DNA of 64,000 nucleotides, from positions 7,442,501 to 7,506,500 of the forward strand of contig OY987226.1 of assembly GCA_963920705.1 (NCBI GenBank), in the 5' to 3' direction. Of the stretch, positions 38,321 to 50,315 are shown piece by piece. A model generated the notes under the pieces. It saw only the letters and a program-made list of their open reading frames with translations, searched no databases and had not been told where the DNA came from. Source of the stretch: Odiellus spinosus (lineage: Eukaryota > Arthropoda > Arachnida > Opiliones > Phalangiidae). How positions within the stretch are numbered: position 1 is the stretch's first letter; each line of letters begins with the position of its first letter. Made by a program: the position numbers and the translations under genes.

Positions 38321-41300
38321 TTTGGCTCATTGTCCTAGAATGTTGTTTAACGAAGAATCTGTAAGTAGAAAGTACGACATTAACCTTTCAAAAGGATTAC
38401 ATTATAAATCTACATCATTTGTGCCTATAACAAAATTTAAATTCGAGCTTCCCGTACTTAAAGTTTTTAAGCTCGTGGCCCCTTGTGTATGAAAATGAAA
38501 TGTTTACACTCGCATGGGTGTTAATGATTAGGGCGAACAGCAACCAATTTCTTATCGACCAACTATAGAGAATAATATTAGGGTGTGTCGAATTCGTGCA
38601 TGAACTTCGCGTAGATAACTTAAGATGTAAAGATCCGTAAGCCAATTAGTTCTGACAAAACTCTAACGCATCTATTATTCCATTTGGATCCTATAGATGT
38701 TGCTCGTTTCCATCACAAGCTTGGCGCCTTACTCTATCGAACGAAATAAAACTATCAAACGGTGTCTGAGCTCGAGCTGAGTCAAATTACAGGGTGTATA
38801 TAAAGAACGGAAGATAGTGACGTTTTCAGAGCCTACGCCTACTACATTTTATAACCGCTTATAATGGTTTTATTAAAGAGAATAGAGTATTCAACCCTCC
38901 TCCACTCCATATCCCTTCGTCTTATTCTAATAAATACAAAGCGCCAGTTCAATTTGGGCCTCGCAACAAAAAGGGAATCATTTTTCATTCTAAAACAACT
39001 TATTATATACGTTTGCGCGGTAGGAGAAACAAAAATTTATTTCGGTTGTCATCGTCATCAAAGAGAGAGCGATCGAGAGAAATAAAAAGCCGTTATCTTA
39101 TTTAAGTTCTTATTGCATCCGTGATTGTCTGTGTATGTAGTTTTTTTATTGACCTTAACATACTTTTTTTTTTTTTTGAAAGGACGTTACCAATTTATCG
39201 AATTTTTCAATAACTACGTGGATTTGGTTTTATTTTATGTAATTAATAATTTAAAGGGATTAACAATTAATATTTAATGGATTAAGAGCGTTAAGATACG
39301 AATAAATACGTTTTTCGTTAATTTATAGATAATTTACCAGTTAATTCTCAATATTTAGAATGGTAACAAATAATTTCGAGTGAAGGAGCGTTTTCAAAAC
39401 ATTTTCCATTATTTTTTATAGGTATATGATATGGCTTAATTCGCAACTTTGTTAACGGTAAATTAACGATAACCGTTTGATTTTTATGATTTTAACGCTC
39501 ATAATAAACTACAAATAAAATGTAGCCCAAGGGTTATAAACTTCAAAAGTATTTGTTTTTATATTTCAATTTTTTCACTACTAACACATAGAATACTACG
39601 CGATTAAGCTGGTTTTCAACTGGTTTTCTATAAGAACGGGAAATAGGCTAAAACCTCTAAATCAATCAACTTCGATCATGGATTTATTAATAGTGGCCTA
39701 AGATTGACAGCAGACAGAAAAAATTGAAAATTGTTCAATCCTAACTTAACCTAACGGCCGCAATTGGTAAAGTGAATTTAGGGCCTATGTCTGTTAGGTA
39801 AAATTGAATGCATACGGATCACAATCTACAATCAAACGCTAGCTTCATCGTAAATTGGTGAAATTTCACGAACAAATTAACTAATAAAGGTCTTTATTAA
39901 ATTTTTTTGAAGCAACGTTATTTAGTAAAAACTAACAGTTTCTATGGAAGATCCCGCCTATTTTATTTTTATTTTTTTATCTATCCCGAATTTTAAGAAA
40001 CTTAACTGTAAAAGTGTTTCGTACACCCAAAACTCTCACGAAAAGTGTACTTGGCCATCTTAAATTGCAATCACTTTGTATTCTGTCGTCGAAGCACACT
40101 TATGAGCAACGCGCCCTCATCTTCTCGTTCTATAACATTAAGTAAACATTTTTTATTCATCTCGATGTGCTTTATATAGCGGGAAGGAATAAGGAAATGG
40201 GGCACCATATACTTCGATTGGCTCCTAGCCGTTTGTAATATTTTTTAACCATTTTGTATTATTCCGCCATGGTTTTCGCTAGTTTGCGTTCTATTAATGA
40301 ACTAAACTATATAGTCTCGAGTGTTGAATATTGTAAAAGAGTATAGCGTCTAGCAATTCCTCACGTATAGACGAAGAAGGGTGTATCCCAATCCCGAGAG
40401 TCTCAGCGGGTGAATCGATTACGATTTTTTTTTTACTCTATCGGCACTTTCTTACTCTGGGCCAACGATAAGAGGATCTATACGTCGATAATCAATGTTA
40501 CCGTGAATTGATAGTAGGGGTAGAAAAGGGTCTGACCGCATTCGATAGCGCTGTGAAAATAATTTGCTTTCAATTGATTCAGGTACATTCGATCGATTTG
40601 CAAATGATCGAAATGAGAAAAAATAAATTATAAATGATGGACAAAATATCTTTCAAACTGAACTCAATGGTTTGACCGCGGTTACACCAAAAACAATGTC
40701 CTCAATGACAAATAATTGCCATCGAGTCAACATTAGACCCACATCACTAACCGTAACATATTTTATTGTAAATACCTGGAGCTTTTCTTGGATACAAAAT
40801 CGAACTTATAACCTAGCTTAATTAATTTGTATTCAATGACAATTAAGTTAAGTAATTGCTCCGGATACTACTTCCAAAGCTGCGAACCTCTCCTAAATGT
40901 TTATTTTTTAAAACTGATAAATGGAAACACTTTTTGATGAAATGGAACCATTATTCGATCACTTGAGATTCGACCAAATGGCACATAATGGAAGCGAAGA
41001 TAACTAGGTCCCACTTCATATCAAAAGTGATTTCTTTGAATAGGCTTTCTCGGCGAAGCGGACTATATGGATTCGTTCCGCGGCGGTAGGTTTTTTTCTA
41101 TAGGAATGCGTTACTTATAAGCTAGGTCTAGAAAATACGGTAGGAGGCCCCCAACAGAAACCAAACAGTAGAACACTTTAGAGAAGTACCACCCACGGAA
41201 TGCTTATGGTTCGATTAAAATACTCCGAATACTCAAAAGGCGTCGGACAAATTTCGCAGCCTTGGAACTACCGAAACCCTTTACACTAAGGAAGGAGGGA

Positions 41301-41539
41301 TGAAGGTGTGTCCTGAGCCTTTCACGTATCGAACTCTCAACTACTCTGGGTGCTTGCAAGCCTGCGAATATCTGGAAATACTATATATAACGTTCAATTT
41401 TACCGCGTTCTTCAAAGATATGAGAATTTTATTGGGTCTCGCATGTGGATATTAAATACTAAGACAAAAAACTGCAGTGGTGTAGCTATAGACACGCCAG
41501 GGAATTCAAATATTGAGCCAAAGGCTCAGGAAAAAATTC

Positions 41540-41990
41540 AATGATTTTGAAAAATTTAATACTTTTAGGATAATGTAAGTAAATTTAAAATCGGAGCTAA
41601 CGTAATATTTTTTCGTGACTTTAAGGAAATATCAATTAAGTTGGATATTCACATAAGTTTATAGAAAATAGTCAGTGAATTTGAAATTTAAGGTTTAGGC
41701 AAAAACCAATAAATGTGAAATAAAATTAGGTTATGGAAAAAACTCAGCGAATAGTTCAGGGGTAAACTTGGGAATCATAAACCCAGATTTTGCAAACCGC
41801 AGTTAAATTTAGCAGGATTTGACAAACTGATTACGAAGGATTCCGCGGACGCAAAAATATTCTGACAAAATTTAATAGATTTGAAATAAAATCGACTAAT
41901 ATTGCAAAAGTGAAAGCCAGTGGATTTGAATATTGCTCTTAGATTGAGAGAATAAGTTAGTCTGTGAAAAAGAAACCCAACTTTATCTTA
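41540..41990. repeat. Very degenerate repeat tract
   Basis: Recurring GTGAATTTGAAAT-, -GATTTGAAATAAAAT- and GCAAAAACC-like pieces at irregular spacing, similar in style to the array at 795-1240. The boundaries and period are uncertain. Confidence 0.35.
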
Positions 41991-42833
41991 AAAAAACGTT
42001 AAACTAGTAGTAAGGTTATAAATTATGCCATATAAAAGAACAAAAAACTTTTCTTCTTAGATGTAGTTAAAATCCATGATTTCATCCTACACATAACTGT
42101 CAAATTCCTTTTATTATCTAGCAACATTTTGTATAACATTCCTTTTCTCGTAACTTATCCGATGAGCCACAAATTTAAGGGGCGGCAGATTTTAACTTTA
42201 AACGCGCTAAGCGATCAATCACCGAAAACATTGATGAATAATTCAAAAGGGGCTGAGGTTAGCTTGTCAAATCAAGGCGGGTGTAAAACTTAACACCTTT
42301 CGTACCTAGGTGTCTTTTAAAGAGGGTCTCCCTCGCCCATTTGCAAGGACCTTAAAGACTTCATCGGAGAAATTCTCTTTCGCGGATGAGTGCAGGGGTG
42401 GAATAGTTTAACCCTTGGCAAATACCACTTCGAGAGACAAGTAAAGTTTCGCTTCTTAAATTTGACTTAAAATTGCGCAGTTCATGCCTCACGCTGCTAT
42501 TTTTTCAAAGGACAAGTGTACCGTAATGTACGTCCATCTAAAGATACAGTCAACAATTTATTTCGTTAATAAATTCGCCTTATTTTTGGCATTAAATTAA
42601 ACTTTGGCGCTCCTCCTTGGAAACGGAGTTTAGCCAATGGGAGAGGTTCCTCCTGACTAGATGTTTGAAGGTTATCATTTAAACTAGGCTAACTATCTCT
42701 TTTCGAAATTAAATTCGATCTTTTACTACTCATGTAACTTTATTTACAAAGACTTTCAACTTTGGAGTCAAATTATTTAACTTTTTCCGTGAGATCTGCC
42801 CTTTAACTGTCAATATTTGACTCCTATAGTCAC

Positions 42834-43029
42834 TTAAGCCGTGTTCAGACTAGAAACTTTGAAAGGATTTTGACACGTTTTCGAAAAGTCAAATTATAAC
42901 ATTTCGCTGTCACTATAGAGTAAATATTTGATACAGAAATGCAATTATTATCTTGAATAGTCGATTTTATCCTTCAAAGAGGTTTGAAAACGCTTTTTAA
43001 AGTACCAAATGTGAACGTAGCTTTAGTTA
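42834..43029. mobile_element. MITE family Z-like, copy 3 (196 bp)
   Basis: TTAAGCCGTGTTCAGACTAG at the left faces AATGTGAACGTAGCTTTAGT at the right. The subterminal TTTGAAA and TTTTCGAAAAG motifs are shared with the other copies. Confidence 0.65.
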
Positions 43030-44176
43030 CCGGGACATTGTATATTTTGAAGTATTTAGTCATCATTAATAAATAAATATGACATATTTTCTCAGGGGGG
43101 CCACTGCATTTTGTGACCACCGACGGCGAAGAGTTGATTCCGCGGCTTTTTTTCCCTCAAGTAGCGCTATGGTTGTAGGTGGCATTAACTAAACACTAAT
43201 TGTATAGTTGCAAAGCGTGGGGAAACCACACTTCAGAGAAATTTAATATTAGGGGAAACTCGTCTGATAGTAATTATTTTCAATCGACTAGATGAAACCA
43301 AGGTATTTCTAGGAATACTACCTTTAATTTTAAACTTATCATTAATCACGCTTTTTCCCTTATTTGACGTAGTCAAGTGGAAAAAGATGCATATATTTTT
43401 GTCAGTTTTGTTCCGAAGTTAATTAAAAATACGTCAAAATAAAGGTGTAACAATTTTAATAAAGGTTTTAATTAGTTTGGAATTTAAGTTGAAAATATAT
43501 AATCCATATACATGCGGGAAAAAAATTGACAGCATCACTTCAAATTGGGTATAGTGTACCAATGATTTTGGGAAGAGTAAACAAGTTTCGATCCCTAACG
43601 CGCGACAACTCAATCTATGATGCTCTAGACTGTGAGAAATAAGTGGAAATAACCACTTTTCCCTGCATTATTACCTAAAGATCAGTAACTTCCAGCTTCA
43701 TTTGGGGTGCAGTTATACAGTTTTTGAACTGAAGAAATTCACAAATAGAATTCCACATCGCGGGGACTGGCATTGTCCGATTTCGTTTTATACCACTTAT
43801 TTTTCACCCGATTTCCTTACAGATTTTTCTGTCACAAACGCTTAATATACGCTTTATTGAATTCAATTATATTGTTAAAATCGATTTGGATTGCAGCTCG
43901 TATCAACCTTGAATTCTGGTTACATCTTTAGTTAAAATCAATTGAAGTTACCCGAACTTTAAGGGATAGTAACACGTAGACTAAGTCTTTTTATATACGT
44001 ATTAATTATCATTAAAATATAATAATTATAGTAATCTTCATTTACGGAGAATTTAAAATCTCATCAACCAGCAAATGAGGGAGACTCCAGTTTGAAACGT
44101 TTTACTGTCGAAATGAAGTAAAGTGATTGTCTGGAGACTGGTTATCAACGAGATTTCAAACTTTACATGTAAAGCA

Positions 44177-44329
44177 TACCTTTTAAGACGAGGCGTAACG
44201 AGTCGGTTTCATCAGATTTTACCGATGTTTAATCACTATTAACCGATGTTTATTGAACTAAGAAGGCTATGTAAACCTCGGTTAAATTTGATTAAACCAC
44301 GGCTAATTACGCCTCGTCTGAAGTGGGTA
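44177..44329. mobile_element. MITE family Y, copy 3 (153 bp)
   Basis: TACCTTTTAAGACGAGGCGT at the left; TACGCCTCGTCTGAAGTGGG then TA at the right. Inverted GACGAGGCGTAA ends are exact. It lies next to a family X fragment. Confidence 0.8.
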
Positions 44330-44336
44330 TTACAGA

Positions 44337-44462
44337 GTGAGTTTAAATCTCAATAAATTGATTTGCAATTCAATATTTGTTTGTTTAATTTTTTTACCAG
44401 TCAATTTTAGTGGGATAAGAAATCGTAAACAAATCACTACTTTTAAGGTTTCATTCTCTAAG
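44337..44462. mobile_element. MITE family X, copy 9 (degraded right-arm fragment)
   Basis: TTCAATATTTGTTTGTTTAA, TTTTTTTACCAG, GATAAGAAATCG and GGTTTCATTCTC follow the order of a family X right arm. Heavily diverged, with no left arm. It begins immediately after family Y copy 3. Confidence 0.5.
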
Positions 44463-45369
44463 TTCAAGTCCCTTATAGACCTCAATCAATTTTGGCTACT
44501 TATACTGGAGTTAATTTACTTATGGTGAAGTATACAGTTTAATATTTAAAAAACATAAATCGTGACTGGTATTTCGCCAAAATACACGCAAATGAATGAA
44601 TATTATTAAGTAGTTTCATTAAAGTGAGACTTTTACTTATTTTTCAGGAACACGAAATGGAGGTGCGTAGCATTTTTGGATATAGTTGAAAAACTATTCT
44701 AGAAAAATGGCACAGCAGTTAAAGTACATATTGTATAATCGTCATTTTCAAAATAAAGTTTTTAAAATAAAAATTCCCCGGAATTGTACGTCATCACTAA
44801 GGCACGTGATAAGGTTGCTTTCAGGCAGTCTTTTTGTCGTAAATACACAATCTAGGAAGCTCTACCTATTGTATTAAACTTACATCTAATTACGTTCCAG
44901 AAATAAACTACCTCCATATTTTTGACATTTCCATTTTAAAATTTTTTAAGAACACGTCAACCCAGAGGTATACAATTTTGAATATGGCGTTCGATATAGT
45001 TTGATAAAACTAAAAAATTTAATCTAAAAATGGTGACGGCCTTACTTTAATTAGTAAAATCTAATTAAGGAATACGGAAATGTAAATGATGTGGCGTTGG
45101 GTACACGCGACTCTTAATTCCCCTACTTTCAAAGCGCCCTATGAGCTCTTTTAGAAGATTATCCATTTGAAATACTGGAAAAACAATCCGCCTTACATAA
45201 TTTTTCCCAGGCCTGTAACAGGTATACAAAAAGAAAAGGCAAAAAACAGAATTCAAGGTCTATTAACGATTTTAGTTGCGCAATTTTCCCATTTATGATC
45301 TAATACAATAGCTAACTCCTGGCTCTTTTACTGCTCCGTATGAAATATGAAGATAGGTGTAAATTTTAT

Positions 45370-45708
45370 CAGAAGCCGATGAAACCCTCCTTTGAAGTCT
45401 ATTACTCCCGGGTCTTGTCTACCCCTCTCTGTATGGGTTAGTTTCAAAAAGCGCGATTCGTACGCCTCCTAACGGTAGATATTTTCGGAGCGGGAGTTCG
45501 TCGAGCGAATATCTCTAGCAGCCTTGGAGTTCGTCAAAAAAAAACGTCGTCGTTTGTGGAAAGAGAGAATTTCCAATTTTCCGTAGACAGGGGGTATGAA
45601 GTAGGACCCCTCCGATCTCGTAAAATTGGGAATTTTACCCATACAGAGAGGAGCGCTATATGGAACATTAGAGTAGTAGACTTCAAAGGAGGGTTTCATC
45701 GGCTTCTG
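45370..45708. mobile_element. MITE family A, copy 2, 339 bp
   Basis: Same length and nearly the same sequence as the copy at 4912-5250, in the same orientation, with a few substitutions. Perfect 7-bp TSD ATTTTAT at 45363-45369 and 45709-45715. It lies about 350 bp upstream of the Gr start. The minus-strand open frame inside it is not a gene. Confidence 0.93.
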
Positions 45709-46056
45709 ATTTTATGAATAATAACACTTAAGCAAATTAAAACAGTCTACATTATAGCCAGTGAAAGATTAATGTCGTGTTCTTTCACTTTTATTAGTTG
45801 TATTTCCACTTCGGCATGCCATAGTAAGGTTAAACTCTACACGTGTAATCAAATTATCTAGATTAGAAATACCAAGGAACATTAGAGGCGTATTTTTCGT
45901 GGTAAAAAGGTGCGCAAGATTCATGACTGAAATAATTGTTTATTTAGAGAACTATGTAAGAAAAACTCGCGTGTTTAAACTGTTCTCGCGAAATAACATT
46001 CTTAGTTTGTGTACCACTAGTTAAAAGTGAAGAATTCTTCAATTAAGCTTCAAAAG

Positions 46057-47622
46057 ATGTTTTCTAGAAATGTTGTCGCTTTTACTCCTCCAAAATCGAG
46101 GAATTTGAATTCAACACCGTTATGCGTATCGAGAAATTTCATGTTTAACTTTTTCTACAAGTTTCTTTATAAAATCGGATTATTTCGTGTTAAGAAGCGG
46201 TTCAGCCTCGTTAAATGGATAACATTCTTCCAGAAATAGATGAACCGAAATTATCAACGAGAGCTTAGATTGGGAAATGCATTTTATTTGGAGTGAATGG
46301 GGAGGGTAAGCACTGGGGGAATGGGCTTCCTCGGCCTCAATGAAATACCGAGGAGGATCTTGGGAAACTGATCGCCCCACGAAGCGACGGCTGCAAACCA
46401 AGCCAGGTGGCGCATTCAACGTTTCTCGGCTAGGCGAAATTCCGCGGGGGAGGGGGCTACAACTGTCGTCTAAGAGAGGGGAAACGGAGAACTTGCCTGT
46501 GGCGTTAGAGGAATAGCTCGTTGATAATTTCGGTTCATCTATTTCTGATTCTTCGTAGTAAACATTTACAGCTTGTTTATAAGCGGCGTGGCGTTGGAAC
46601 ATTGTTATATGAACTGGAACGAAAAGACAAACTTATTTCTACCCGTTGCCGACGCGATACGAATGTTATCGGCAGCGTATATTCTTAATTTGTGCTATTT
46701 CGGAAAAATGGCTTTACCCAGTTGCTACAAAGTTTTGACTATCTGTTCCACGAGAATCACCATGCCTAAGTTGTCACCCATAATTACAGTTTCTGTATTA
46801 TTGATATTTATCTTTAACTTAATCGTAATAATAATGAAAGGCGTAATGCTAAGCGATCCAGTTGGAACGAGAGAATACGTCAAGCGTTTCGTCTTCAACA
46901 GCGAATATTTGAAGACTCTTTCAGTCCCAGCTTACGTAATAATCGTGTTAAAAAACTTATCGTGGTACTTTGTTCTTTTCTTCGGCTTCGCATTTCAATC
47001 TTTTTTCGCTCTGACAATGGAAACGTTTCGAATTCAAGTATGCGCGCTATCAGAGCAAGTTCATATCTCAAAGAATATAAGTCACCTATGTCGTCTACAC
47101 GATCAATTATTCGCTGCAGTTTACGCCTTGAATTCTGAATTTACACACGTTATTACTTTATGGTTAATTGAGTGGATAGCCATATTTTGTCTTTACGTAC
47201 CCATTGTGGTACAAAGAATAGCGGATCCTAACTCTGTAATGTTCAACTTAATATTTTTCTTACTCAACGTAATATCTCCGCTTTTTAGTATAGGCCTAGT
47301 TTTCTCAACACTGGCTCTGGTTAGTGATTGTAACGGTTCTTTGGTCGCCGCTTCTCACCGTCGCATTTTACTAAGAATTGATAAATTGTCAAATCAAGAT
47401 CAAGCGTTAGAAAACTATTTGATGAACAAATTGAATAGCGGTTTAATACATTTCACTTTCTTTAAATGTGAAATTATCGATAAATCTTTCAATTTAAGCG
47501 TAGTTACCGCGGTCGTGTCGTATCTATGTTTTATTTTGTCGATGATTCAAGCTGAGAGTAAAACGGCAGAAACAATCTCTCCAAACTGTAATTGTTCATT
47601 TAAAAATATCACAGCGTTTTAG
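46057..47622 (+). pseudogene. Gr: Gustatory receptor (7tm_7) gene split by a MITE in membrane helix 1
   Basis: Insect gustatory receptor, a ligand-gated cation channel family of chemosensory neurons. The 5' part is open from ATG 46057 to 46230 (58 codons, ending KWITFF). The 3' part is open in the same frame from 46555 (VVNIYSLF) to the TAG at 47620-47622 (355 codons). Between them sits a 317-bp MITE plus one TSD copy, 324 bp in all and divisible by three. The two parts therefore belong to one frame of 413 residues, a normal Gr length, with seven hydrophobic helices; the insertion lies inside helix 1. Family signs are the HLCRLHDQL...ALN block ahead of helix 5 and a TM7 motif SYLCFILSMIQ that resembles the Gr TY-x5-QF signature. 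An in-frame TAG at 46237-46239, inside the MITE, ends translation after 60 codons. A residual start at 46609 would give 337 residues without helix 1. No other stop or frameshift was seen, so the lesion is young. The ligand and Gr subfamily are unknown. Confidence 0.85.
46231..46547. mobile_element. MITE family B, 317 bp, inserted in the Gr coding sequence
   Basis: Perfect 31-bp TIRs at 46231-46261 and 46517-46547, beginning CAGAAATAGATGAACCGAAA. They are flanked by a perfect 7-bp TSD, ATTCTTC, at 46224-46230 and 46548-46554. The interior is richer in G+C than the flanks and encodes no transposase that I recognise. The CAGAA terminus and 7-bp TSD match family A, so both probably used the same transposase. 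The 140-codon open frame on the minus strand here is a by-product of this insert. Identical TIRs and TSD indicate a recent event. Confidence 0.93.
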
Positions 47623-47772
47623 TTTTATGAATTTATTTTAATCTTAATTGAAATTGAAGCTCGTTACAGCTCGAATACTAAATTATTTTTAAAGTAAGAA
47701 TATAATTGAAAAAAATGTGATATCTAAACTTTATCTGATAATTAATCTGATGTACGGACTCTTCAAAACCAA

Positions 47773-47778
47773 AATAAA
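47773..47778 (+). promoter_or_regulatory. Candidate poly(A) signal of the Gr gene
   Basis: AATAAA about 150 bp after the Gr stop codon, followed by further A/T-rich overlapping copies. Position and sequence fit a 3'-end signal. In AT-rich DNA the hexamer is common, so this is only a plausible assignment. Confidence 0.45.
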
Positions 47779-50002
47779 TAATAAATGATCTAACAATTTT
47801 GATTTATTAAAGCCTACAATTGAAAGAATTGTTCATTTTCAAATTAAAAGCCACAAACAACCATCTTCCGTCCAACTGTTTTTCCCCAAACTCACCCAAA
47901 TTGGATTGCAACTGCTCAATTGACAACACTGAATGTTTCTGTTTAAAATAATCTAGGAAATGTCTACTTTTAAGTGGTGCAAAAGATTTAGGCCTAGGAG
48001 ATCGTAGTGAAAAGTTACGGTCATTTTTCGATAGGAGTCATATTTGGGATCACTTTTGATAATTTGCTCGATTTCTATCAGTGGTAGAGCATGAATGCAT
48101 GATTTTATTACCTATAAATATTCTAAGGAAAGTCTACTTTCTAATGGTGCAATCATTTTTAGTCTACAAGATCGTAAAGAAAAGTTTTGGCCATTTTATT
48201 ATAAGGATAATTTTTGCTCCTCGATTTCTATTAGTGGCAAAACATATTTTACGAGAGTCTTAAACAACTTTTCTTTCTTCCTGCCATCAACTCTATTAGT
48301 TCAAAGTTAGTAGACCAACTATAATTTATATTTCATTTTAAAGAAAGCGATATTATTTTCTCGTCATCTTGGTTATCATATAATGACTCAATTCGGGTAA
48401 CTAATATAATTCAAAAATGAAACACGGTTACGAGTTATTGCAGTTATAAAGATATGGGGAGAAAAAAGACCTAAATGGCACTCTAACGGTAACTTTTATA
48501 TAAATTCGGAGTTATGAGTGTAGACTTAAATATTTTCCCGCGATGTGTGGTCTGGAATACAGAACCGCTACGGAATACAGAGATTCAACTGAAGATGATG
48601 AAAAAAATGACTACTCTGGACGAATTTTTAACTCATCTACGATGAAACATGGGCACATTATAAGGTGATGAACAACCCAAAGCACGTTTTTAGATTACCC
48701 AACATATAGTATTTTAGGGATGTTGCTAATTTAATGATTATGTAGTACTATAATGTTGGCCATTGAAGGTAAAAATATCAATGCATATAAAGTAACTGCA
48801 TATTTATTTAGGATTTTTTATACTAATAAAAGCGTATATTCAAATTTTACACTTCGTTTTAAAGAATCTTCTTTAAAGGGCTAAAGACTCATTTTTCAAA
48901 AAGGGTCCCATTTTGGATTCAAATTATTAATTTACGCAATATTAAGTTGTTAGTTAAAACAGTGGCCGATGTTAAGTTTTGAAGTTAAGTGATTTTAAAA
49001 ATCCAATAATGTAAACTGCACTCTAGGATGTAAAAAATAAAATCTAACAGTAATGGACAAAATCTAGTATGGATGCAAACATAGAATTAGCATCCTACGA
49101 AAGCGTATTTAACGACAAACGACAACTTATCCTGTTAAAGAATGGAAGAGTATTTTTTCCAGTAATCCCCTGCGTTCGACAGTGGAGAACACAAATGTTT
49201 ATGATACCATATTTAAGTTAGGTGGATAAAATATGAGGTATTTCGACAAGTACGTCTTTGCGGCAAAATAAAAATTAATCTATGACTATTAACAATGGAC
49301 ACCGATCTTATAATAGATAAAGATGAGTAAGAAAACCTGCTTTCATTAGCGTCCTCTAACGGCAAACAGTGGCATAAATAGGAACTAACAAAACCATGTG
49401 ATCGTCTGCCTATTCTTTATCCATAACATACTCGCACGAGGTTTTGTAAGTTTCTTCTTTTGCCAATGTCTGCGGTTAGCGAAAGCTCATGAACGTCCGG
49501 TTTCGTTATTCATATTTGCCAATTCGGGAACATTTTTCAACCGTGACGCTACCATCTTGTTAATTTTATTTTTTATGTCTTTGCCGCGTTATAAATCCGC
49601 TGCAAAGTTTTCCTCCCACTGCCCCTTCGCGTGGTCCTTTTCTCAAAATAGTTTTTAATGCTCACATATGACTGGTATTATAGCGGGCAGTTTGCGGGAG
49701 GGGGCCCCATTTGGCCATTAAGATAAAAAAGAAGACGCGCCATACAAAACTTTATACAAGCTATTACCAGTCGGGATTCCATTAAAGATGACCATATAAA
49801 ACAAATCCCCCTCTTCATAATGCGGAGTTGCGAACCGAGTATGAGAAGGCGCAAGTCGGTAATTTACGACTGAAAAGCTCTAGAATAGATTCAAACTAGA
49901 CAGCTGATTACTGAAATAATTTTTGTCGAAGGTCTAGGGGTTATATTTTGAACTTTTTCATACTATTAAAAACCTCTAAAAATTTGGCATCTTTGTGTTG
50001 AC
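47779..50002. other. Intergenic between Gr and nwk
   Basis: No gene seen. Two diverged copies of a segment around CTAGGAAATGTCTACTTTTAAGT / CTAAGGAAAGTCTACTTTCTAA (about 47950-48060 and 48120-48235) form an old tandem duplication. The stretch also holds the short open frame at 49398-49658, which I do not believe. Also unassigned: 43030-44176, 44463-45362, 50316-50904 and 51074-51784. Confidence 0.5.
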
Positions 50003-50315
50003 GCCTGGAATATAGGCTTAGCTGGATTAAAGGCCTAGGATTTCTTCTGCCTGTCACCTGCCTGTTTCACTGGAAGTGGGCTCACCTTCTGAGCTTCCTA
50101 TTGGTTAGAAAGGCAAGAGAAAGCATGGAGGGCGAGTTTGTTTCCAGGGTAACAGGCAGAAGTAATCCTAGGCCTTTAATGAAGGCCCGTTTAAAATGTA
50201 TTTCTAGTTTAATATTTGTTTGTAATTTCTTTACTGGTGGACTATCGACGATTTAAACGATAAGGAATCGATAAAAAAAAACCTCGCTTGTAGTTAGATT
50301 GCATTCTCTCTTTAA
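50003..50315. mobile_element. MITE family X, copy 7 (left arm mostly lost, novel core)
   Basis: Begins near CCTGGAATATAGGCTTAGCTGG; the right arm ends GCATTCTCTCTTTAA at 50315. The core is unlike other copies: AAAGGCCTAGGATT...CTTCTGCCTGT at its left is repeated in inverted form at its right, enclosing about 100 bp of single-copy sequence. Confidence 0.72.

Larger units (their letters stand above)
36728..42833. other. Intergenic, no gene seen (36.7-42.8 kb)
   Basis: Apart from the family X fragment at 38107 and the degenerate tract at 41540, nothing was recognised. A TATATAAAG box at about 38799 is followed 20-30 bp later by TTTTCAGAG and an ATG frame at 38864-39085 (73 codons), but the protein is unlike anything known. 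Confidence 0.5.

Noticed and set aside
38864-39085. ATG frame after a TATA-like box
   Set aside because: 73 codons, no recognisable domain, and AT-rich DNA gives TATA boxes by chance.
45469-45699. 76-codon minus-strand open frame
   Set aside because: Contained in MITE family A copy 2.
46180-46602. 140-codon minus-strand open frame rich in Ser/Pro, at first taken for an exon
   Set aside because: It lies almost wholly inside the 317-bp MITE, and its ends run over the TIRs and TSD into the Gr sequence.
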